From positions 601,977 to 665,976 of the forward strand of contig NZ_JAKKDV010000001.1 in the NCBI RefSeq assembly GCF_021728415.1: a DNA stretch of 64,000 bases, given 5' to 3'. Shown here piece by piece: positions 42,498-48,866 of this stretch. The notes beneath the pieces are model-generated. The model had not been told where the DNA came from, made no database searches, and saw only the letters and a program-made list of their open reading frames with translations. The translations under genes were made by a program, and so were the position numbers. This DNA comes from Flaviramulus multivorans (lineage in GTDB: Bacteria > Bacteroidota > Bacteroidia > Flavobacteriales > Flavobacteriaceae). Within the stretch, counting starts at the first letter, position 1. The number at the start of each line of letters is the position of its first letter.

Positions 42498-44735
42498 ATG
42501 AGTAGAAAGAAAAAAGGAAAGTCCAAAAATAAAGGAATTTCCAACCTAACGAATACAATCTTAAGTATTTTAAAAAAAGAAAGAAACCAAACTTTTAATT
42601 ATAAACAAATTGCTGCTAAACTTGGTGTTAACGATGCTAGCAGTAGAAATCAAATTATTAAAAAACTTCGCGATTTACAAGGTAAACAAGAAATTGAAGA
42701 AGTAGAACGTGGTAAGTTTAAAGCTGTTATAAATACCGAATATCATAAAGGTATTTTAGATTTATCAGCAAGAGGATCAGGCTACGTTATTTGTGAAGAA
42801 TTTGATGATGATGTGTTTATAGCATCTAATAATATTAATAAAGGATTAGATGGTGATGAAGTAGAATTTTACGTGTACAAACGTAGAAAGCGCGGTAAGC
42901 TTGAAGGTGAGATTACAAATGTTATAAAGCGTGCTAAAAGTGAATATGTTGGTGTAATTCAAATTCAAGAGAAAAAGAATTTCGCTTTTGTAGTTGCTGA
43001 TAATACAAAGATGTACAAAGATATTTTTGTACCTATCAATAAAACGTTTAAGGCTGAAGATGGTGATAAGGTTTTAGTTAAACTTGAAGATTGGCCAGAA
43101 AACGCCGATTCTCCTTATGGAAAAGTGGTTCAAGTTCTTGGAAAACCAGGAGAACATGACACCGAGATTCATTCCATTTTAGCAGAGTATGGGCTACCTT
43201 ATGAATTCCCTCACGATGTGGAACAATTTGCTAATGATCTAGATACCAGTATTTCAGAAAGTGAAGTGTCAAAACGAAGAGATATGCGTAAAGATTTAAC
43301 CTTTACTATAGATCCTAAAGATGCTAAAGATTTTGATGATGCTTTATCGTTTAAAGTTTTAGAAAACGGACTTTACGAAATAGGAATTCATATTGCTGAT
43401 GTATCACATTATGTAAAAGAGGGCACTATTTTAGATGACGAAGCTTATGAACGTGCAACTTCAGTGTATTTGGTAGACCGTGTCGTACCCATGCTTCCAG
43501 AAGTATTATCAAACAACGCTTGTTCACTACGTCCGCATGAAGAAAAATACACTTTTTCTGCTGTATTTAAAATAAGTGATAAAGCAGAAATTAAAGACCA
43601 ATGGTTTGGTAGAACAGCAACTTACAGTGACGCGCGATTTGCGTACGAAGAAGCGCAGGCTATTATTGAAAACAACATAAATATCTCTACAAGTAAAGTT
43701 GAAACTTCTCAAATAAACACAACCATTCCAACAGAGGTTTCCTTGACTGGAAAACAATATAATACATCTCCTGAAATTGCTCAAGCTATCTTAAAAATGG
43801 ATAAGCTTGCTAAAATTATGCGTAGAAAACGCATGAAAAACGGTGCTATTTCTTTTGATAAAGTGGAAGTAAAATTCAATTTAGATAATGAAAATAATCC
43901 AACAGGCGTGTTTTTTAAAACCAGTAAAGATGCTAATAAACTTATTGAAGAATTTATGTTGCTTGCTAATAAAAAAGTAGCAGAATTTATTGGAAAACAA
44001 AGCCCTAAAAAAACATTTGTTTACCGTGTGCATGATGAACCAGACGATAGTAAGCTTGCTAATTTACAAGGTATTGTTTCTAGGTTTGGATATAAATTAA
44101 ATTTTAAAGACCGGAAAACTACCACGGCTTCATTAAATCAATTACTTCAGGATGTAGTAGGGAAAAAGGAGCAAAATTTAGTAGATACTTTAGCCATTCG
44201 AAGCATGAGTAAAGCAGAATATACTACACATAATATAGGTCATTATGGTTTAGCATTCGATTATTATAGTCATTTTACATCGCCTATTCGTCGTTACCCA
44301 GATGTGATGGCACACCGTTTATTACAACATTATTTAGATGGCGGAAAACCTGTAAACGAAGCCGTTTTTGAAGAAAAATGCCAGCACTCCAGTAATATGG
44401 AAAACTTAGCTACCAAAGCAGAACGCGATTCTATAAAATACATGCAAATTAAATTTATGCAAGATCATAAAGATGAGGAGTTTGTTGGGGTTATTTCAGG
44501 TGTAACCGATTGGGGAATTTATGTAGAGATTATTTCTAATAAATGTGAAGGTATGGTAAGTGTACGCGATATGAAAGACGATCATTATGCTTTTGATCAA
44601 GACCAGTTTGCTATGGTTGGTAGAAACACCAAAACCATATACCAATTAGGTGACGAGGTTATTGTAAAAGTTAAAAATACCGACTTAGTTAAAAAGCATT
44701 TAGATTTTAATTTGATTGGGAAACCAGAGGATTAA
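42498..44735 (+). CDS. rnr: Ribonuclease R
   Basis: A 745-residue 3'-to-5' exoribonuclease that degrades structured RNA. A winged-helix region (about 15-65) and cold-shock-type OB domains precede the RNB domain. Its catalytic Asp cluster is DPKDAKDFDDA (Asp272, 278, 280, 281). Later RNB motifs are HYGLAFDYYSHFTSPIRRYPDVMAHRLL. A C-terminal S1 domain (about 655-740) includes FVGVISGVTDWGIYVEI. A Ser/Thr/Asn-rich insert at about residues 393-425 lies inside the RNB domain and looks like a variable loop. A promoter box lies in the long upstream spacer. Confidence 0.95.
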   Translation: MSRKKKGKSKNKGISNLTNTILSILKKERNQTFNYKQIAAKLGVNDASSRNQIIKKLRDLQGKQEIEEVERGKFKAVINTEYHKGILDLSARGSGYVICEEFDDDVFIASNNINKGLDGDEVEFYVYKRRKRGKLEGEITNVIKRAKSEYVGVIQIQEKKNFAFVVADNTKMYKDIFVPINKTFKAEDGDKVLVKLEDWPENADSPYGKVVQVLGKPGEHDTEIHSILAEYGLPYEFPHDVEQFANDLDTSISESEVSKRRDMRKDLTFTIDPKDAKDFDDALSFKVLENGLYEIGIHIADVSHYVKEGTILDDEAYERATSVYLVDRVVPMLPEVLSNNACSLRPHEEKYTFSAVFKISDKAEIKDQWFGRTATYSDARFAYEEAQAIIENNINISTSKVETSQINTTIPTEVSLTGKQYNTSPEIAQAILKMDKLAKIMRRKRMKNGAISFDKVEVKFNLDNENNPTGVFFKTSKDANKLIEEFMLLANKKVAEFIGKQSPKKTFVYRVHDEPDDSKLANLQGIVSRFGYKLNFKDRKTTTASLNQLLQDVVGKKEQNLVDTLAIRSMSKAEYTTHNIGHYGLAFDYYSHFTSPIRRYPDVMAHRLLQHYLDGGKPVNEAVFEEKCQHSSNMENLATKAERDSIKYMQIKFMQDHKDEEFVGVISGVTDWGIYVEIISNKCEGMVSVRDMKDDHYAFDQDQFAMVGRNTKTIYQLGDEVIVKVKNTDLVKKHLDFNLIGKPED

Positions 44736-44792
44736 AAATGATTAGACGTTGGTCTAACAGTTACGTATATACAATATAGTACGTAGTTTTTT

Positions 44793-45344
44793 TTATTTAT
44801 AAAGCCCAAAAACCTTTTGTTTATTATTTCTTTTTTTATGTGATAAAACTCCAATTCCGATAAAAACTATCGTTCCTAAAGGGACAAAATCTTTACTCAA
44901 AAAGTAATAAATAATTGAGTCAATAATTATTCCGATAAATATATAAAACTCGATAGGTTTTCTAATCGAAAACCCACTTTCCCACATTAGAAATGAACCT
45001 ATAGGATAAATAAATTCACGATATCTTTTTCTACTTTGGACTTTCTGTTTTAGAATTGCAGAATGGTCATTTTCGTCAATAGAAAAATCTAATTCTTTTA
45101 CAATTTCAAAATATTCGATTAGTTTGTCTTTTAAGGCGTGTGCTTTCGAGTTGTTGAATCGAATTATTTCTCTTGATACACTTATTGTAGATTGAAAGTG
45201 AATCAATTGTTTTATCTGTTCAGATGAGTTTTCGAAAGTAGATATAAATTCAGTCAACTTTTGATTTATTATCTCTTTATATCTGCCAAAATTTTCAAAA
45301 CTGTCCGATTTCATTAAATTTAAATTTTCGTTTTGAGCAAGCAA
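44793..45344 (-). CDS. Hypothetical membrane protein
   Basis: I do not recognise this 183-residue protein (173 if the ATG at 45314 is used). The N-terminal two thirds are charged and probably helical (KSDSFENFGRYKEIINQKL). Two hydrophobic segments lie near the C-terminus (about 131-150 and 154-167), followed by a basic tail, HKKRNNKQK. The gene is oriented opposite to rnr and flanked by palindromic, very AT-rich sequence. It and the next gene look like accessory genes inserted between rnr and ybjQ. Confidence 0.55.
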   Translation of the reverse strand: MLAQNENLNLMKSDSFENFGRYKEIINQKLTEFISTFENSSEQIKQLIHFQSTISVSREIIRFNNSKAHALKDKLIEYFEIVKELDFSIDENDHSAILKQKVQSRKRYREFIYPIGSFLMWESGFSIRKPIEFYIFIGIIIDSIIYYFLSKDFVPLGTIVFIGIGVLSHKKRNNKQKVFGLYK

Positions 45345-45358
45345 AATTATAACAAAGG

Positions 45359-45403
45359 TGAGTATAAAATTGAGTATAAAATGCGTTTTAACGCATTTTA
45401 TAC
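45359..45403. repeat. Tandem 12-mer followed by a 30-bp palindrome
   Basis: TGAGTATAAAAT occurs twice in tandem (45359-45370 and 45371-45382). The second copy runs into a perfect palindrome with 14-bp arms, GTATAAAATGCGTT (45374-45387) and AACGCATTTTATAC (45390-45403), with only two bases between. It lies between two orphan minus-strand genes and ends four bases before a stop codon. It may be a terminator, an operator or the trace of an insertion. Confidence 0.6.
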
Positions 45404-45407
45404 AGTG

Positions 45408-46067
45408 TTACGTATCGTTTTTCTTTCTTTTTATTAATTCAGCGTAGAATACATATTCTACATTACCTTCGTTCACTGCTTTATCAATCTCATTGAGTGA
45501 TTCGTGATATTTTTCTTGAAGTCGATAAATGTACATCTTAATAAAATAAGTCTCTGATGGTGAATAATTCTTTGATAAGTAATCAATTTCATCAAGAGCG
45601 TCATCTAGTTTTCTCGATTTTGTAAGAAGCGAGATTTTTTGATGTATCAGCCCAAGCTTAATTGAATCTATTTCTGCAATACCAGTGATTGAATCTGTAA
45701 GAAGGTTAATGTCTTCTTCAACGTTCTCGAAACTAGTTTCTGGATATATATTTGTAAACATCATATCAAGTTCATGATAATATTGATCACAGTTATGTAC
45801 CATATATATCATTGCATCCATCATATGTTTACTTACTGCATCTTCAAGTGATTTATTGGAGTAGAAAGCTTTATGAATTTCATGTTGATTTTGATTGATA
45901 AGATCTGATAAACAAGGTTTCATTTTTTCATCAATTGATTCACTATTTTGATTTGAAAAACATTCACATGTATTCTTAGCAATACTTTCTACACTAAGTT
46001 TATCATTTTTACTAGAACAGCACGTTAGAACTAAAACAGCACATAGTGTAAGAATCGTGTTTTTCAT
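45408..46067 (-). CDS. Hypothetical lipoprotein with helical repeats
   Basis: A 219-residue protein that I cannot place. It begins with a lipoprotein signal, MKNTILTLCAVLVLTCC (Cys16 or Cys17). A cysteine-containing segment follows (SIAKNTCECFSNQNSE, and later CLSDL and HNCDQYY), and then helices spaced like tetratricopeptide repeats (about 125-215, for example YIYRLQEKYHESLNEIDKAVNEG). It probably sits on a membrane facing the periplasm. It is bordered by palindromes on both sides. Confidence 0.6.
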   Translation of the reverse strand: MKNTILTLCAVLVLTCCSSKNDKLSVESIAKNTCECFSNQNSESIDEKMKPCLSDLINQNQHEIHKAFYSNKSLEDAVSKHMMDAMIYMVHNCDQYYHELDMMFTNIYPETSFENVEEDINLLTDSITGIAEIDSIKLGLIHQKISLLTKSRKLDDALDEIDYLSKNYSPSETYFIKMYIYRLQEKYHESLNEIDKAVNEGNVEYVFYAELIKRKKNDT

Positions 46068-46086
46068 GGATGGTATTTAACATTGT

Positions 46087-46110
46087 GTACATAGATAATT
46101 GTCTATATAC
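46087..46110. promoter_or_regulatory. 24-bp near-palindrome between divergent genes
   Basis: GTACATAGAT-AATT-GTCTATATAC is symmetrical except for two C/T positions. It sits 19 bases before the lipoprotein start and about 100 bases before ybjQ, so it could be an operator. No protein partner can be named. Confidence 0.35.
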
Positions 46111-46210
46111 ATACTATATAACTAAGTTAGTAGAAATATTTTACAAAGCCAATTTTATTATTATAATGTAACTTTACAATAATTTCATATCTATATTAAA
46201 ATTAACTAGC

Positions 46211-46504
46211 ATGATATTAACAACTACAAACTCGATTGAAGGTCATAAAATTCAAGACTATTTAGGAATTGTTGCAGGGGTTTCAAGTAATATTAAAACA
46301 TCATTTTCTTTTAAAACAGAAAAGAACATGAATATAATTGAAGATATTATGAATAAAGCCAAAGAAGAAGCGTTTCAAAAACTTAAAACAAATGCCATAA
46401 AACTTAACGCAAATGCTGTTGTAGGTATTTCTTTGGATTTAGAGACAGATGCGGGCTCTTATTTTTTTGTTTCGGTAACAGGAACCGCTGTAAAAGTTGT
46501 TTAA
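46211..46504 (+). CDS. YbjQ/UPF0145 family protein
   Basis: A 97-residue protein matching the YbjQ (DUF74, 'heavy-metal-binding domain') family: MILTTTNSIEGHKIQDYLGIVAGVSS at the start, KAKEEAFQKLKTNAIKLNANAVVGI in the middle and a final beta-strand VSVTGTAVKVV. Family members form pentameric rings; their function is not settled. It is preceded by an AT-rich region with a near-palindrome and followed by an interspersed palindromic repeat. Confidence 0.88.
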   Translation: MILTTTNSIEGHKIQDYLGIVAGVSSNIKTSFSFKTEKNMNIIEDIMNKAKEEAFQKLKTNAIKLNANAVVGISLDLETDAGSYFFVSVTGTAVKVV

Positions 46505-46520
46505 AATAAAAATGGATGTC

Positions 46521-46562
46521 AGTTCGAGTGTCCCGATTTTGTATCGGGACGTATCGAGAACT
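46521..46562. repeat. REP-like palindromic intergenic repeat
   Basis: The outer ends AGTTC and GAACT enclose a strong hairpin, TCCCGAT (46531-46537), loop TTTGT, ATCGGGA (46543-46549). CGAG occurs in both flanks. From memory, elements of the form AGTTCGAGTG...CGTATCGAGAACT are scattered through intergenic regions of many Flavobacteriaceae. In RNA it could also end ybjQ transcription. Confidence 0.6.
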
Positions 46563-46679
46563 TATTAACCCATTTCGTAGAAATATAAAAACAGCGTATA
46601 ATGATAATGTTTTCCTAAATTTTTAAGTATTGGAATAATTCTTGATAATTTTACGTTTTATAAAAAACACTTTAAACAA

Positions 46680-46768
46680 ATGAAATGAGCCATAACAAAA
46701 AGCTGATACCAACCGAAATGATTATTGGCGAATTACATTTGATAGATAAAAACAATAAAATTTAACAA
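46680..46768 (+). repeat. 89-bp start-codon-linked repeat, copy B
   Basis: Same length and layout as copy A at 3919-4007. It begins ATGAAATGAGCC and ends directly at the ATG of the GIN-domain gene. In this copy the gene-start context is itself duplicated: TTTAAACAAATGAAA (46671-46685) and TTTAACAAATGAAA (46761-46774) flank the element, as if about 89 bases had been inserted at the start codon. Confidence 0.75.
46685..46765 (+). CDS. Putative 26-residue leader peptide
   Basis: A complete small reading frame starting ATGAGC and ending TAA, three bases before the ATG of the GIN-domain gene and in the same frame. The peptide contains KLIPTEMIIGELHLIDK. The related peptide KLIQTEIIIGELHLTDK is encoded in copy A, and several codons differ only silently (AAA/AAG, TTG/CTG, ATC/ATT, CTG/TTG). 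This hints at past selection on the peptide. There is no experimental support that it is translated, and the copy-A frame is interrupted by TAG. Confidence 0.35.
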   Translation: MSHNKKLIPTEMIIGELHLIDKNNKI

Positions 46769-47443
46769 ATGAAAACAATAGCCAAAGCTTTAGCACTTTT
46801 TATTACTACAACATTATTCGCTCAAGGTCCCATAGAAAAAACGATAGGAGAGTTTACCGAGTTAAAAGTTTACGATTTAATAGAGGTAGAGTTAATAAAA
46901 TCCAGCGAAGATAAAGTTATTATAACTGGTGAGAACAATAAGGATGTTATTGTTAATAATAAAAACGGTACACTTAAAATAAAAATGAGCTTAAACGAAA
47001 TTTTTGATGGCAGCAAAACCAAAGTAAAATTATATTATACGTCTGTTGATATAATTGATGTTAATGAAGGTGCCAAGGTGAATTCAACCGATGTAATTAA
47101 GCAGTTTGAAATCGATTTAAAAGCACAAGAAGGCGGCTCTATAAATGTTCCTGTAGATGTATCGTATACCAACATAAAAGCGGTTACAGGTGGTGTAATT
47201 AAAACTTCTGGAACATCAAAAAAACAAGATATTTCAATTTTAACCGGGGGTGTTTATAAAGGAAGTGACTTAGAAACAAATGAAACAGAAGTATCTATCA
47301 ACGCTGCCGGTGAAGCCCATGTTAAAGCTAAAAAGTTGGTTGATATTAAAATTAGAGCAGGAGGCGATGTATTTATTTATGGCGACCCTGAAAAAGTAAA
47401 TGAAAGTAGAGTTTTAGGAGGCCGTGTAAAACGAATGAATTAA
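46769..47443 (+). CDS. Exported GIN-domain (DUF2807) protein
   Basis: A 224-residue protein with a signal peptide (MKTIAKALALFITTTLFAQ). The rest is a beta-solenoid-like DUF2807/head-GIN domain: FTELKVYDLIEVELIKSSEDKVIITG, VKLYYTSVDIIDVNEGAKVNS and a final GGDVFIYGDPEKVNESRVLGGRVKR. Such proteins are common in Bacteroidota, exported, and of unknown function. The 89-bp repeat with a small reading frame directly precedes the ATG, which makes translational coupling to the leader possible. A strong terminator follows. Confidence 0.85.
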   Translation: MKTIAKALALFITTTLFAQGPIEKTIGEFTELKVYDLIEVELIKSSEDKVIITGENNKDVIVNNKNGTLKIKMSLNEIFDGSKTKVKLYYTSVDIIDVNEGAKVNSTDVIKQFEIDLKAQEGGSINVPVDVSYTNIKAVTGGVIKTSGTSKKQDISILTGGVYKGSDLETNETEVSINAAGEAHVKAKKLVDIKIRAGGDVFIYGDPEKVNESRVLGGRVKRMN

Positions 47444-47467
47444 AACAATCAAACGATAAATAAGCTT

Positions 47468-47502
47468 AAAACCCATTGAACACAATGGGTTTTCTTTTTT
47501 TA
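47468..47502 (+). terminator. Strong terminator after the GIN-domain gene
   Basis: A perfect 11-bp stem, AAAACCCATTG / CAATGGGTTTT, with loop AACA, followed by CTTTTTTTA. Confidence 0.85.
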
Positions 47503-47557
47503 TTTGCTTAAAAGCCGTAAAATATTTCTTTACTTTGTGTAAACCCAGCTTATTTAT

Positions 47558-48238
47558 ATGTTTGATGATATTATAAGAGCGATTCCTTTCGGTATAATTT
47601 TGGCTTTCACAATTGGCCCAGTTTTTTTTGTGCTGCTCGAAACCAGTGCGACCAAAGGCTTTAAAAGTGCTCTAATTTTTGATAGCGGCGTTATGTTAGC
47701 CGACATCATATTTATTTTGGTCGCGTTTTTCAGTACCAACAAACTCCTAGAAAAGATTAAAGACGATCCTAATTTTTTAATTTTTGGAGGTGTTTTACTG
47801 GTTACTTACGGGATTATATCATTCATAAAAACGTCAAAATCCTTTCGCGAAATCGTTAAAGAATATCATAGAATTGAAATAAAAAAGGGTTATGGTAAGC
47901 TGTTTTTAAAAGGTTTTTTACTAAATTTTATTAATATTGGCGTGCTTTTAGGATGGGTTGCGTTTATTGTTTTAGCAAACTCACTAACAAGCTCCAGCAA
48001 TGGAGTTTTAGTATTTTTGAGCACTATTTTGATAGTTTATTTTTTAATCGACTTAATCAAAATAGTAGTTGCTAAAAAACTAAAAAGCAGATTAACACCA
48101 AAACTTATTTTTAAAAGCAAAAAAATTATAGCATTGGTGATATTAGGCTTTGGTGTATTACTGTTAGTACAAGGTTTTTTTCCTAATGAAAAAGAACTTT
48201 TAAAAGAAAAGCTCGAACAAATAAGTCCTTTAAAATAA
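47558..48238 (+). CDS. LysE-family translocator
   Basis: A 226-residue inner-membrane protein with about six helices. The start AIPFGIILAFTIGPVFFVLLETSATKGFKSAL is the LysE/RhtB signature. A charged loop (about 90-110) separates the first three helices from the rest. Family members export amino acids or related metabolites; the substrate is not predictable. It is followed by a terminator that touches the 3' end of the oppositely oriented tRNA-Cys gene. Confidence 0.88.
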   Translation: MFDDIIRAIPFGIILAFTIGPVFFVLLETSATKGFKSALIFDSGVMLADIIFILVAFFSTNKLLEKIKDDPNFLIFGGVLLVTYGIISFIKTSKSFREIVKEYHRIEIKKGYGKLFLKGFLLNFINIGVLLGWVAFIVLANSLTSSSNGVLVFLSTILIVYFLIDLIKIVVAKKLKSRLTPKLIFKSKKIIALVILGFGVLLLVQGFFPNEKELLKEKLEQISPLK

Positions 48239-48240
48239 AA

Positions 48241-48268
48241 AGCTTCCAGAAAACTGGAAGCTTTTTTT
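48241..48268 (+). terminator. Terminator after the LysE-family gene
   Basis: AGCTTCCAG, loop AAAA, CTGGAAGCT (perfect 9 bp), followed by TTTTTT. Its T-tract runs into the encoded CCA end of the tRNA-Cys gene on the other strand. Confidence 0.8.
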
Positions 48269-48341
48269 GGAGGCGTCGAGCGGATTCGAACCGCTGTAGA
48301 AGGTTTTGCAGACCTCTGCCTAGCCACTCGGCCACGACGCC
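48268..48341 (-). tRNA. tRNA-Cys (GCA)
   Basis: Read on the minus strand, the acceptor arms GGCGTCG and CGACGCC pair perfectly. The anticodon loop is CTGCAAA, giving anticodon GCA. The T-arm is AGCGG-TTCGAAT-CCGCT. The discriminator base is T, as expected for cysteine. The next three bases (48270-48268) read CCA, so the 3' CCA appears to be encoded; the mature body without CCA is 48271-48341. Confidence 0.95.
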
Positions 48342-48391
48342 TTATTTATTGTGCAAATGTAAAAAAAAATAACACTTTTTATTACTTAAAA

Positions 48392-48754
48392 TCACTTTTT
48401 ACGCTTATCGGTCATTTTAATCGTTACTCGCGCCACATCACCGCCAATAGGAGGGTTTAATTTACTAACCCAAACGGTGGCTTTTTTAACTAGCTTGTCT
48501 TCGTTAAATATTCTATCTAAAATGCGTCGCGCTACGGTTTCTAATAAATGTGACGCAATATCCATTTCTTCCTTTATAATTCTATTTAAAAAAACATAAT
48601 CCACCGTATCACTCAATCTATCGGTTTTAGCAGATGGTTGTAAATCGGCTTCAACCTGTAAATCGACCCGATAATCACTACCTATTTTTGTTTCTTCTTT
48701 TAAACAACCGTGGTATGCAAACACCCTTATATTTTCAACTTTAATGACTCCCAT
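48392..48754 (-). CDS. folB: Dihydroneopterin aldolase
   Basis: A 120-residue enzyme of folate synthesis that cleaves dihydroneopterin to 6-hydroxymethyl-dihydropterin and glycolaldehyde. The pterin-binding features are the N-terminal VENIRVFAYHGCLKEE, the central LSDTVDYVFL and HLLETVARRI, and the catalytic-Lys region WVSKLNPPIGGDVARVTI. Its length is normal. It stands alone between tRNA-Cys and the divergent glnS. Confidence 0.93.
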   Translation of the reverse strand: MGVIKVENIRVFAYHGCLKEETKIGSDYRVDLQVEADLQPSAKTDRLSDTVDYVFLNRIIKEEMDIASHLLETVARRILDRIFNEDKLVKKATVWVSKLNPPIGGDVARVTIKMTDKRKK

Positions 48755-48828
48755 TTCAACAAAAAAATCAATTATTAAATTTTAATATGGTTATTAAACT
48801 TATTGAGCTAAAATAACTTGAATTTCCG

Positions 48829-48836
48829 TAATTTTG
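48829..48836 (+). promoter_or_regulatory. -7 box of the glnS promoter
   Basis: TAATTTTG matches TAnnTTTG exactly, 30 bases before glnS. TTG at 48803-48805 is a possible -33 element with a long (23-base) spacer. Confidence 0.4.
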
Positions 48837-48866
48837 AAGCTTATTTAGTTGAAATAAACAACGAGC

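Noticed and set aside
48037-48327. A 96-codon minus-strand frame spanning the end of the LysE-family gene and tRNA-Cys
   Set aside because: It runs through a perfect tRNA gene and a terminator, which explain the sequence fully.
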